A stretch of DNA of 13,949 nt, taken from an uncultured Oscillibacter sp. GTDB taxonomy: Bacteria > Bacillota > Clostridia > Oscillospirales > Oscillospiraceae. The position numbers and the translations under genes are program-made. The stretch lies in contig CAJFNE010000030.1 of the NCBI GenBank assembly GCA_904393855.1, positions 1 to 13,949 of the forward strand, given 5' to 3'. The notes under the pieces are model-generated. The model was not told where the DNA came from. It made no database searches and saw only the letters and a list, made by a program, of their open reading frames with translations. Below, piece after piece: positions 1 through 6,326 of the stretch (position 1 is the first letter of the stretch; each line of letters opens with the position of its first letter).

Positions 1-1
1 C

Positions 2-598
2 AACAAGTCCCTGGGCCGCTTCCACCTGGACGGCATCGCCCCGGCCCGCCGCGGTGTGCCCCAGATCGAGGTGACCTTCGACATCGACGCCAACGGCATT
101 GTCAACGTCTCCGCCAAGGACCTGGGCACCGGCAAGGAGCAGCACATCACCATCACCTCCTCCTCCAACATGAGCAAGGAGGACATCGAGAAGGCCGTCA
201 AGGAGGCCGAGCAGTATGCCGCCCAGGATAAGAAGATGAAGGAGGAGGTCGAGGTCCGCAACCAGGCCGACCAGATGGTCTACCAGAGCGAAAAGACCCT
301 CTCCGAGATGGGCGACAAGATCCCCGCCGACGACAAGAACAAGGTCCAGGCCGGTATCGACAAGCTGAAGGAGGCCCTGAAAGGCACGGACACCGCCGCC
401 ATCAAAGCCGCCACTGATGAGCTGACCCAGGCTTTCTACGCCGTCAGCGAGAAGCTGTATCAAAACGCCAACCCCCAGGGCGGCGCGGCCGGTCCCGATA
501 TGGGTGGCGCCCAGAGCGACGGCGGCGCCCAGCAGGGACAGTACTATGACGCCGACTACAAGGTGGTCGACGAGGACGACAACAACAACCAGAAATAA
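2..598 (+). CDS. dnaK: Chaperone DnaK (Hsp70), 3' part only
   Basis: ATP-dependent Hsp70 chaperone that binds unfolded polypeptides with DnaJ and GrpE; only the last 198 residues are present, and the gene runs off the left edge. The visible part opens inside the substrate-binding domain with the conserved stretch LGRFHLDGIAPARRGVPQIE and then FDIDANGIVNVSAKD, which are hallmarks of bacterial DnaK. A helical, charged lid region follows (MSKEDIEKAVKEAEQYAAQD), then a Gly/Ala/Gln-rich linker, and the chain ends in an acidic tail (KVVDEDDNNNQK) in the place of the usual GrpE/DnaJ-responsive EEVD-like end. The frame is open from base 2, so an internal GTG near base 56 is not the start. dnaJ follows 210 bp downstream on the same strand, as in the usual hrcA-grpE-dnaK-dnaJ order, but the gap is longer than usual and structured. 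Confidence 0.97.
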   Translation, partial: NKSLGRFHLDGIAPARRGVPQIEVTFDIDANGIVNVSAKDLGTGKEQHITITSSSNMSKEDIEKAVKEAEQYAAQDKKMKEEVEVRNQADQMVYQSEKTLSEMGDKIPADDKNKVQAGIDKLKEALKGTDTAAIKAATDELTQAFYAVSEKLYQNANPQGGAAGPDMGGAQSDGGAQQGQYYDADYKVVDEDDNNNQK

Positions 599-612
599 TC
601 AGACGCCACGCG

Positions 613-648
613 GCCGCGCGGGCGGGGGCAGGACCCCGCCTGCGCGGC
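613..648 (+). other. GC-rich hairpin after dnaK
   Basis: A 15-bp stem (613-627 pairing with 634-648, one G-U pair) closes a 6-nt loop, 15 bp after the dnaK stop codon. No U-run follows, so it is not a classic intrinsic terminator. In dnaK operons such hairpins can protect the 3' end of the dnaK message or reduce read-through into dnaJ. That role is inferred here; the stem itself is read directly. Confidence 0.7.
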
Positions 649-660
649 ACTGCGCCTATT

Positions 661-794
661 GAAAAGAGTGAAGAGTGAAGCGTGGAGAGTGTAGAGTGGA
701 GATTTTGTGTCAGGCATAGCCGAATGGATTGAAATGATTCGCCTGTGGCGAATTCCATATCTTCACTCTGAACTCTCCACGCTTCACTCTGAAC
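661..794. repeat. MITE-like imperfect inverted repeat between dnaK and dnaJ
   Basis: Two arms, 672-703 and 759-790, are near-perfect reverse complements: 19 bp are exact (672-690 with 772-790), then after a 2-bp break another 11 bp match with one G-U. Outside and inside the arms are short direct repeats: AGAGTGA in tandem at 665-678, and CTTCACTCTGAAC at 761-773 and 782-794. The core is AT-richer than the surroundings and holds its own small hairpin (737-743 with 747-753, loop TGT). No protein is encoded. This layout fits a miniature inverted-repeat or palindromic intergenic element. Its base composition is unlike the flanking genes. No target-site duplication could be recognised. Confidence 0.72.
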
Positions 795-808
795 AGAGGT
801 GAGATTCT

Positions 809-1948
809 ATGGCAGAACAGAAACGCGATTACTACGAGGTCCTGGGCGTCTCCAAGGGGGCGTCCGAGGACGAGATCAAAAAGGCCTATAAGAAGATGGC
901 CCGGAAGTACCACCCGGACCTGAACCCGGACAACAAGGAGGCCGAGGAGAAGTTCAAGGAGGTCAACGAGGCCTACGAGGTGCTCTCCGACCCGGATAAG
1001 AAGGCCCGCTACGACCAGTTCGGCTTTGCCGGAGTGGATCCCAGCTATGGTGCTGGGGCCGGTGGAGCCGGTTTCGACGGCGGCTTTGACTTCGGCGACC
1101 TGGGGGATATCTTCGGCAGCTTCTTCGGCGGCGGCTTCGGCACCGGGCGGCGCACCAACCCCAACGCTCCCCAGCGGGGGGAGAGTATCCGCCTGTCCGT
1201 GGCCATCAGCTTTGAGGAGGCCGCTTTCGGCTGTGAGAAGGAGGTCAGCGTGGACCGGATGGAGGAGTGCTCCGCCTGCCACGGCAATGGCTGCGCCCCC
1301 GGGACCTCGCCGGAGGTCTGTCCGGACTGCCACGGCACCGGCCAGGTGCAGATCCGGCGGCAGACGCCCATGGGCGTGTTCGCCACCTCCTCGCCCTGCA
1401 CCCGCTGCGGCGGCAAGGGCCGGATCATCCACCAGCCCTGTCCCGACTGCCACGGCACCGGCGCGGTGCGCAAGCGCCGGACCATCCAGGTCAGCATCCC
1501 CGCCGGCATCGACAACGGGCAGACCATCTCCGTCCGGGGCCAGGGCAACGCCGGCAAGAACGGCGGCCCGGCGGGCGACCTGCTGGTGACCATCACGGTG
1601 AAGCCCCACGAGCTGTTCCGCCGGGAGGGCACCAGCGTCCTGTGCGACGCGCCCATCACCTTTGCCCAGGCGGTGCTGGGGGCGGAGCTGGAGATTCCCA
1701 CCATTGACGGCAAGGTGAAATACAACCTGCCGGAGGGCACCCAGAGCGGCACCACGTTCCGTTTGAAAGGGAAGGGGATTCCCGCCCTCAACGGCCGGGG
1801 CCGGGGCGACCAGTACGTGACCGTCCATATCGAGACGCCCCGGAACCTGAATCGGGAGCAGAAGGAGGCCCTGAAGAAGTTCGCGGAGAGTGTGGGCGAG
1901 AGCAACTACGAGGAGCGGAAAAAGTTCTTCCGAAAGTTTAAGAAGTGA
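809..1948 (+). CDS. dnaJ: Chaperone DnaJ (Hsp40), type I
   Basis: Co-chaperone that delivers unfolded clients to DnaK and stimulates its ATPase; cytosolic. The 379-residue length is normal. The J domain is residues 5-70 with the HPD motif at 35-37. A Gly/Phe-rich linker follows (about 76-118). Four CxxCxGxG zinc-binding repeats are complete: C154/C157, C171/C174, C197/C200 and C211/C214, followed by the C-terminal client-binding domains. The start at 809 has an AGAGGTGAG ribosome site 5 nt upstream, which lies just outside the inverted repeat that fills the gap after dnaK. The stop overlaps the ribosome site of the following PHP gene, so the two are probably co-translated. No promoter is obvious in the gap, so expression probably depends on read-through from dnaK. 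Confidence 0.98.
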   Translation: MAEQKRDYYEVLGVSKGASEDEIKKAYKKMARKYHPDLNPDNKEAEEKFKEVNEAYEVLSDPDKKARYDQFGFAGVDPSYGAGAGGAGFDGGFDFGDLGDIFGSFFGGGFGTGRRTNPNAPQRGESIRLSVAISFEEAAFGCEKEVSVDRMEECSACHGNGCAPGTSPEVCPDCHGTGQVQIRRQTPMGVFATSSPCTRCGGKGRIIHQPCPDCHGTGAVRKRRTIQVSIPAGIDNGQTISVRGQGNAGKNGGPAGDLLVTITVKPHELFRREGTSVLCDAPITFAQAVLGAELEIPTIDGKVKYNLPEGTQSGTTFRLKGKGIPALNGRGRGDQYVTVHIETPRNLNREQKEALKKFAESVGESNYEERKKFFRKFKK

Positions 1949-1956
1949 GGAGTCCC

Positions 1957-2769
1957 ATGTATCTGGCAGACTATCACACGCATTCCCGGATCTCCCCGGA
2001 CGCCGGCCGCTCCATGACGGAGATGGCGGAGGCGGCCATTGCCGCGGGTCTGGATGAGATCTGCTTCACCGACCACATGGAGCCGGTGGAGTGGGGGGTT
2101 ACCACCCCCCGAGAGAGTTTCCCCTGGGAGGATTTGTCCGCGGAGTTCGCGGCGGCCCAGGCGGCGGTGGGGGGCCGCATTCGGCTGCGCCTGGGTATCG
2201 AGCTGGGGGACGCCCCCTGGGCGTTGGAGAACACGGAGCGGCTGCTCTCCCAGGCGCCGCCCCTGGACTTTGTCATCGGCTCCATCCACATGCTCTCGGA
2301 ACGGTACGGCGGGATCGATTTGTACTTTTTCGACCCCAAGGACGAGGCGGAGGCCCGGATCGGCATGGCGGACTACCTGGGCCAGGTGCGCAAGCTGGCG
2401 GAGTGGGGACACTTCTCCGTGCTGGGGCACCTGACGCTGCCGGTGCGCTACCTCAACGAGAACCGGGGGTTCCATCTGACTTTCGACGGCTTTGAGGCGG
2501 AGATCGAGGAGATCCTGCGCATCCTGATCCAGAAAGGCATCGGGATCGAGCTGAACACGAACCGGGGCCACACGCCGCTGCCGGACGAGAAGTGGCTGCG
2601 GATGTACCGGGAGCTGGGCGGAGAGATCATCACCCTGGGCACCGACGCCCACAACCGGCGGTATGTGGGCTGCGCCATCCGGGAGCGGCAGCAGCTGCTG
2701 CGGGCGTGCGGGTTCACCCGCTTCTGCACCTTTGAGAAGCGGCAGCCCGTCTGGCACGCCTTGGATTGA
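1957..2769 (+). CDS. HisJ-family histidinol-phosphatase (PHP domain)
   Basis: A metal-dependent phosphoesterase of the PHP superfamily, closest in style to the HisJ/HisK group that removes phosphate from L-histidinol phosphate in histidine synthesis. Metal ligands typical of PHP enzymes are visible: HTH at residues 7-9, TDH at 38-40, a GSIHML segment near 110, and GTDAH at 228-232. At 270 residues it matches the family. I chose the ATG at 1957 because AGGAG ends 4 nt upstream and the protein then begins right at the PHP motif (MYLADYHTH); a GTG at 1945 would overlap the end of dnaJ and add four residues. No other histidine genes are in the window, so another phosphoester substrate remains possible. 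It lies 8 bp after dnaJ in the same operon. Confidence 0.85.
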   Translation: MYLADYHTHSRISPDAGRSMTEMAEAAIAAGLDEICFTDHMEPVEWGVTTPRESFPWEDLSAEFAAAQAAVGGRIRLRLGIELGDAPWALENTERLLSQAPPLDFVIGSIHMLSERYGGIDLYFFDPKDEAEARIGMADYLGQVRKLAEWGHFSVLGHLTLPVRYLNENRGFHLTFDGFEAEIEEILRILIQKGIGIELNTNRGHTPLPDEKWLRMYRELGGEIITLGTDAHNRRYVGCAIRERQQLLRACGFTRFCTFEKRQPVWHALD

Positions 2770-2794
2770 TTTTTTCCGGCAGAGTGTATATAAT
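2766..2794 (+). promoter_or_regulatory. Candidate sigma-A promoter for rpiB
   Basis: TTGATT at 2766-2771, a 17-bp spacer and a perfect TATAAT at 2789-2794. The -35 box contains the TGA stop codon of the preceding PHP gene (2767-2769). Transcription would start near 2801, leaving a leader of about 30 nt before rpiB. This would let rpiB and the next gene be transcribed apart from dnaK-dnaJ. Confidence 0.65.
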
Positions 2795-2832
2795 AGCGGC
2801 ACAAGACTGCACCGACAGGGAGGAACATGCAC

Positions 2833-3273
2833 ATGAAGATTGCGCTGGGCTGCGACCACGGCGGCTATGAACTGAAGGAATTCATCAAGACGGTCCTGGA
2901 CCGGCTGGGACACACCTATGAGGACTTTGGATGCTTCTCCACGGAGAGCTGCGACTACCCGGACTTCGGGGCGGCGGCGGCCCGGGCCGTGGCGAGCGGC
3001 GCCTGCGACCGGGGCATCGTGATCTGCACCACCGGCATCGGCATTTCGATCGCGGCCAACAAGATCCACGGCATCCGCTGTGCCCACTGCGCCGACAGTC
3101 TGCAGGCGGAGCTGACCCGCCGCCACAACAACGCCAACATGCTGGCCCTGGGCGCGGGTTTCACGGGGAAGAATCTGGCCGAGCGGATCGTGGAGGTATT
3201 CCTCTCCACTGGGTTCGAGGGCGGACGCCACGCCCGCCGGGTGGATAAGGTCATGGCCCTGGAGGAGAACTGA
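2833..3273 (+). CDS. rpiB: Ribose-5-phosphate isomerase B (RpiB/LacAB family)
   Basis: Interconverts ribose 5-phosphate and ribulose 5-phosphate in the pentose phosphate pathway; cytosolic. The 146-residue chain begins MKIALGCDHGGYELK, the usual RpiB N-terminus, with D8-H9 in the phosphate-binding region. The catalytic Cys65 sits in CTTGIGISIAAN, and the RRHNNANMLALG segment carries the expected His98. The second residue of the active-site loop is Thr where E. coli RpiB has Gly, which is a modest variation. The ATG at 2833 is preferred to one at 2827: the AGGGAGG site (2817-2823) is 9 nt from the first but only 3 nt from the second, and family members start at MKIA. Related LacA/LacB or allose isomerases share the fold; no sugar operon surrounds it, which favours RpiB. 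Confidence 0.92.
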   Translation: MKIALGCDHGGYELKEFIKTVLDRLGHTYEDFGCFSTESCDYPDFGAAAARAVASGACDRGIVICTTGIGISIAANKIHGIRCAHCADSLQAELTRRHNNANMLALGAGFTGKNLAERIVEVFLSTGFEGGRHARRVDKVMALEEN

Positions 3274-3305
3274 GGCCGCGGAACGGGAAAGAGAGGTGAC
3301 CGGAC

Positions 3306-4340
3306 ATGGCGGGAGCCAAGGGCTATCGCAGCTACCGGGGACGGGGCACCAAGAAGAAGATTCTGCTGGCGGTCCTGCTGTGCCTGGTGATCCTGGCGGC
3401 GGCAGTGGTAATCTGGGTGCAGGGGCATATGGTCTACGACGCGGACGGGACACCGCACCTGGATATTCCCTGGCAGCAGACCGGGGAGCAGGAGCCTCAG
3501 GAGGAGTTGGACCTGGTGATTGAGGAGCCGGAGGCCCCTCCGGCGGTGCATGCCCTCTCTCTGACGGCGGCGCCCTTGACCCAGGTATCCCTGAAGGAGG
3601 CCCGGACGGCTGCGGAGGGGAGCTACAACGCCTTTGCGGTGACGCTGAAAGACAGCGGCGGCACGGTGTACTTTGACAGCCGAACCGCCCTGTCCGGCAC
3701 GGTGGAGACGGCGGCGGACACCGCCGCCGCCTTGGAGAGCCTGACCCAGGCGGACGGAGGCGTGACGGCGATTGCCCGCATCTCCGCCCTGCTGGACCCA
3801 GTGGCCGCCCGAGCCGACGTGGAGGGTATGGGCCTGATGAACACCGGCGGCTATATCTTCTACGACGGGAATAACTTGAACTGGCTGGACCCCTCCAAGG
3901 AGGCCGCCCAGGCCTATCTCAGCGGTATCGCCGTGGAGGCGGCGGAGCTGGGCTTCCAGGAGATTTTGCTGACGGACTTCTCCTTCCCCACGGAGGGGAG
4001 CCTGGACCGGATCGCCTATCCGGAGGCGGGGACCCGGGAGAGCCTACGCGCCTGCCTCGCGGCCATCCGGACGGCGCTGGACGCAGCCGGGTACGAGGAG
4101 GTGGCGCTCTCCGTGGAGACCACCGCCAGGGTCATCGTAGGCGGGCTGGATGAGACTGCGGGGGTGGCACTGACGGATCTGGCGGATGTGGTGGACCGGG
4201 TCTACGCCGTCACCACGGAGGAGCAGGCCCCGGCGCTGTCCGCGGCGGCGGAGGCCGCCGGCGTGGCATTTGTGCCGGAGCTGACAGCCGCGCCCACGGG
4301 AACCGCCGCGGAGGGGAGCTACCTGCTGCTTACGGAGTGA
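3306..4340 (+). CDS. Membrane-anchored DUF4015-like putative glycoside hydrolase
   Basis: A 344-residue protein with a basic N-terminus (RGRGTKKK), one hydrophobic segment at residues 19-38 and no signal cleavage motif, so it is probably anchored with the bulk outside the cell. An acidic, Pro-rich linker covers about 50-80. The rest resembles the DUF4015 putative glycoside hydrolase group, a TIM-barrel family: Y..GNN.NWLDPS near 187-197, then EAAELGFQEILLTDFSFP at 211-228, and a later strand GYEEVALSVET. In that family an Asp in the FDYxRFP-like strand is prominent; here D224 takes that place in the altered form TDFSFP. It follows rpiB by 32 bp with a GAGAGGTGA ribosome site and ends the operon. 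Substrate unknown. The family call rests on motif memory and the sequence is divergent, so it could be non-catalytic. Confidence 0.6.
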   Translation: MAGAKGYRSYRGRGTKKKILLAVLLCLVILAAAVVIWVQGHMVYDADGTPHLDIPWQQTGEQEPQEELDLVIEEPEAPPAVHALSLTAAPLTQVSLKEARTAAEGSYNAFAVTLKDSGGTVYFDSRTALSGTVETAADTAAALESLTQADGGVTAIARISALLDPVAARADVEGMGLMNTGGYIFYDGNNLNWLDPSKEAAQAYLSGIAVEAAELGFQEILLTDFSFPTEGSLDRIAYPEAGTRESLRACLAAIRTALDAAGYEEVALSVETTARVIVGGLDETAGVALTDLADVVDRVYAVTTEEQAPALSAAAEAAGVAFVPELTAAPTGTAAEGSYLLLTE

Positions 4341-4347
4341 GAACGAG

Positions 4348-4381
4348 ACAGCCGCCCGCGCTTGACGCGGACGGCTGTTTT
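4348..4381 (+). terminator. Intrinsic terminator ending the dnaK-dnaJ-PHP-rpiB run
   Basis: A 13-bp stem with one mismatch (4348-4360 with 4366-4378), loop CTTGA, followed by TTTT. It begins 7 bp after the stop of the DUF4015-like gene. Confidence 0.88.
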
Positions 4382-4392
4382 GTACGGTTTTC

Positions 4393-4421
4393 AGTGAATA
4401 TTCATCAAAATATTCATTTTT
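4393..4421. promoter_or_regulatory. ARG-box-like operator candidate
   Basis: The perfect palindrome TGAATATTCA (4395-4404) is followed 12 bp later by a second AATATTCAT (4409-4417). TGAAT/ATTCA half-sites in pairs are the known form of ArgR/AhrC sites, and the downstream operon imports a polar amino acid. It lies about 110 bp upstream of the best promoter, which is far for simple repression, so the assignment is tentative. Confidence 0.35.
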
Positions 4422-4528
4422 AAATCAGCAAGCCGTGCAAGAAGGCGCGCTCCAACGGAAAATTCCTGGATTCTTTGCAGAAAGCACCGGAAAATACAAA
4501 TAATTATACGATTAACCTTGAAAATGTA

Positions 4529-4557
4529 TTGACAATTTCAGCAGAGAGTGGTAAGGT
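4529..4557 (+). promoter_or_regulatory. Promoter of the polar amino-acid ABC operon
   Basis: A perfect TTGACA at 4529-4534, a 17-bp spacer and TAAGGT at 4552-4557 with an extended TGG just before it. The -10 hexamer is poor, but the perfect -35 and the TGn extension compensate. Predicted start is near 4564. Confidence 0.6.
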
Positions 4558-4563
4558 AAACCA

Positions 4564-4657
4564 CAGTCAGTCAGGGCGCTTCGCGCCCTGGCGGGGCCGG
4601 AGACGGCCCGCCCCGGAAGGGGTGGCAAATTTTCGTGAGAAAAGGAAGTTTGTAAGG
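4564..4657 (+). other. Structured 5' leader with three consecutive hairpins
   Basis: Hairpin 1 pairs 4572-4579 with 4583-4590 (8 bp, 3-nt loop). Hairpin 2 pairs 4591-4599 with 4604-4611 (one bulged G, GAGA loop). Hairpin 3 pairs CCCC with GGGG around GGAA at 4611-4622. A single-stranded AT-rich tail then carries the ribosome site. No known riboswitch class was recognised, and no U-run follows, so it is not an attenuator of the usual kind. Confidence 0.5.
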
Positions 4658-5518
4658 ATGAAAAAGCTGTTTGCATTGCTGCTGGCGCTGGCCATGACGC
4701 TGTCTCTGGCCGCTTGCGGCGGAGAGACCTCCACGGAGGACACCTCCACGGACGATCAGACCACCGAGGATACCACCGGCGAGACCACCGGCTTCGCCGT
4801 GTCCAGCGACTACGGCGACTTTACCGTGGTGGACGAGGGCAAGCTCCACATGTCCACCAACGCCGCGTTCCCTCCCTATGAGATGACCACCGACGACGGC
4901 GGCTTTGAGGGCATCGATGTGGAGGTGGCCGCCGCCATCGCCGAGAAGCTGGGCCTGGAGCTGGTGGTGGACGACATGGGCTTTGACGCCGCCCTCACCG
5001 CCGTGCAGACCGGCCAGAGCGACATCGCCATGGCCGGCATCACCGTGACCCCCGACCGTGAAGAGGTCATGGATTTCTCCAACAGCTATGCCACCGGCGT
5101 GCAGGTGGTCATTGTCCCGGAGGATTCCCCCATCCAGACCATTGACGATCTGGCCAATGCCGAGATGATCGGCTGCCAGGCCGCCACCACCGGCTACATC
5201 TATGCCTCTGACACCCCGGAGAACGGCGGCTACGGCGAGGATCACGTCACCGCCTATGAGAACGGCGCCCTGGCCGTCATGGCCCTGGTCAACGGCCAGA
5301 TCGACGCGGTGATCATCGACAACGAGCCCGCCAAGGCCTTTGTGGAGGCCAACGAGGGTCTGAAGATCCTGGAGACCCCCTGGGTGGAGGAGGAGTACGC
5401 CATCGGCGTGGCCAAGGGCAACACCGATCTGCTGAACGCCATCAACGCCGTCATGGACGAGCTGAAGGCCGACGGTACCTTCCAGTCCATCGTGGATAAG
5501 TACATTACCGCCGAGTAA
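4658..5518 (+). CDS. Polar amino-acid ABC transporter, substrate-binding lipoprotein
   Basis: Extracytoplasmic solute receptor (SBP_bac_3 family) that hands an amino acid to the permease encoded next. The 286-residue protein starts with a lipoprotein signal peptide (MKKLFALLLALAMTLSLAAC), lipobox LAAC with Cys20 to be lipidated. A Thr/Glu/Asp-rich spacer (about 22-50) comes next, then the two-lobe domain: AAFPPYE, GFEGIDVEVAAAIAEKLGLE, the carboxylate-binding Arg134 in TVTPDREEVMDFS, and Asp221 in VIIDNEPAK, which in this family contacts the amino group. The true start is the ATG at 4658, because it gives the signal peptide; upstream in-frame sequence comes from the leader. AAGGA lies 11 nt upstream. 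The ligand cannot be fixed from sequence: glutamine, arginine, cystine and histidine are all possible. Confidence 0.93.
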   Translation: MKKLFALLLALAMTLSLAACGGETSTEDTSTDDQTTEDTTGETTGFAVSSDYGDFTVVDEGKLHMSTNAAFPPYEMTTDDGGFEGIDVEVAAAIAEKLGLELVVDDMGFDAALTAVQTGQSDIAMAGITVTPDREEVMDFSNSYATGVQVVIVPEDSPIQTIDDLANAEMIGCQAATTGYIYASDTPENGGYGEDHVTAYENGALAVMALVNGQIDAVIIDNEPAKAFVEANEGLKILETPWVEEEYAIGVAKGNTDLLNAINAVMDELKADGTFQSIVDKYITAE

Positions 5519-5531
5519 ACAGATACCGGGA

Positions 5532-5561
5532 AAGGGCGGCCTCTGCAGGCCGTCCTTTTTT
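5532..5561 (+). terminator. Intra-operon terminator after the binding-protein gene
   Basis: An 11-bp stem with one G-U pair (5532-5542 with 5547-5557), 4-nt loop and a run of six T at 5556-5561. It lies 13 bp after the stop of the binding-protein gene and 30 bp before the permease start. Partial termination here would favour the binding protein over the membrane parts. Confidence 0.85.
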
Positions 5562-5591
5562 CCCATGTAGCAAGAGAGAAGGAGGGCTTCT

Positions 5592-6326
5592 ATGTTTCAA
5601 TCGCTGATCGATTGGCTGGATCGGCTCGGGCCGCGCCTCTATGCCGCCTTTTTGGAGGGGGACCGCTGGCGACTCTATCTCGAGGGCCTGGCGACCACGC
5701 TGGAGCTGACGGTGGTGGCACTGGTCGTGGGTGTGGTTCTGGGCGTGCTGGTGGCGGTGATCCGCACCGCCCACGACCAGCAGCGTCCCGGCCGCCGGCG
5801 GAATCCCATCCTGGGGATTCTCAATGTGATCTGCAAGATCTACACCACGGTGATCCGGGGCACCCCCATGCTGGTGCAGATCCTGATCTGGGGGTTTGTC
5901 ATCTTCGCCTCCAGCCGGAACAAGTTCATGGTGGGCGTGGTGGCCCTGGGCATCAACTCCGGCGCCTACGTGGCGGAGATCGTCCGGGGCGGCCTCATGA
6001 GCGTGGATGTCGGCCAGAGCGAGGCGGGCCGGTCCCTGGGCCTTGGATACCTGGATACCATGCGTTTCATCGTGATTCCCCAGGCCTTCAAGAACATTCT
6101 GCCCTCCCTGGGCAATGAGTTTATCACCCTGTTCAAGGATACCTCCCTGGTCAACACCATCGGCCTGACGGAGCTGACCTACCGGGCCTCCCGGATTGCC
6201 GGAGTGACCTTTGACTACATGCCGCCCTACATCGGCATCGCCATCATGTATCTGGCCGTGGTCATCATTCTGACCTGGTTCCAGGGGAAACTGGAAAGGA
6301 GGCTGCGTCAAAGTGATCGACGTTAA
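5592..6326 (+). CDS. Polar amino-acid ABC transporter, permease (HisM/GlnP type)
   Basis: Inner-membrane channel subunit, 244 residues, with hydrophobic segments near 37-57, 80-105, 112-130 and 210-235. The TIRGTPMLVQ-like motif typical of the family appears as VIRGTPMLVQ. The cytoplasmic coupling (EAA) loop reads EAGRSLGLGYLDTMRF from residue 144, ending in IPQAFKNILPSLGNEF. Ribosome site AAGGAGG (5579-5585) is 6 nt before the ATG. A charged insertion after the first segment (TAHDQQRPGRRRN) is longer than in E. coli HisM. The gene overlaps the following ATPase gene by 14 bp, so the two are translationally coupled. Only one permease gene is present, so it probably forms a homodimer. Confidence 0.94.
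   Translation: MFQSLIDWLDRLGPRLYAAFLEGDRWRLYLEGLATTLELTVVALVVGVVLGVLVAVIRTAHDQQRPGRRRNPILGILNVICKIYTTVIRGTPMLVQILIWGFVIFASSRNKFMVGVVALGINSGAYVAEIVRGGLMSVDVGQSEAGRSLGLGYLDTMRFIVIPQAFKNILPSLGNEFITLFKDTSLVNTIGLTELTYRASRIAGVTFDYMPPYIGIAIMYLAVVIILTWFQGKLERRLRQSDRR

Larger units (their letters stand above)
4382..4657 (+). other. Regulatory intergenic region before the amino-acid ABC operon
   Basis: This region has no convincing gene. From left to right it holds an AT-rich palindromic ARG-box-like motif (about 4393-4421), an AT-rich stretch with a weak promoter-like pair (TTGCAG at 4475-4480 and AATAAT at 4499-4504, 18-bp spacer), a better promoter at 4529-4557, and a GC-rich leader that folds into three adjacent hairpins (4572-4622). 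It ends with the AAGGA ribosome site at 4642-4646. The sharp change from AT-rich to GC-rich at about 4570 marks the promoter/leader boundary. Confidence 0.6.

Noticed and set aside
661..794. CIRCE (HrcA operator) between dnaK and dnaJ
   Set aside because: CIRCE is TTAGCACTC-N9-GAGTGCTAA. The GAGTG/CACTC pieces here belong to long arms with other sequence and 55-nt spacing.
710..3453. Long open frames antisense to dnaJ and to the PHP/rpiB genes
   Set aside because: They lie opposite genes with clear family motifs, have low-complexity Pro/Arg/Ala/Gly-rich translations and no ribosome sites. In GC-rich DNA such antisense frames are expected.
4475..4657. In-frame TTG upstream extension of the binding-protein gene
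   Set aside because: It would place 61 residues, including the GC-rich leader, before an evident lipoprotein signal peptide, and would cover the promoter.
4564..4657. Known amino-acid riboswitch or T-box in the leader of the first importer
   Set aside because: No T-box specifier/antiterminator pair, no terminator U-run, and no recognisable lysine, glycine or glutamine riboswitch core.
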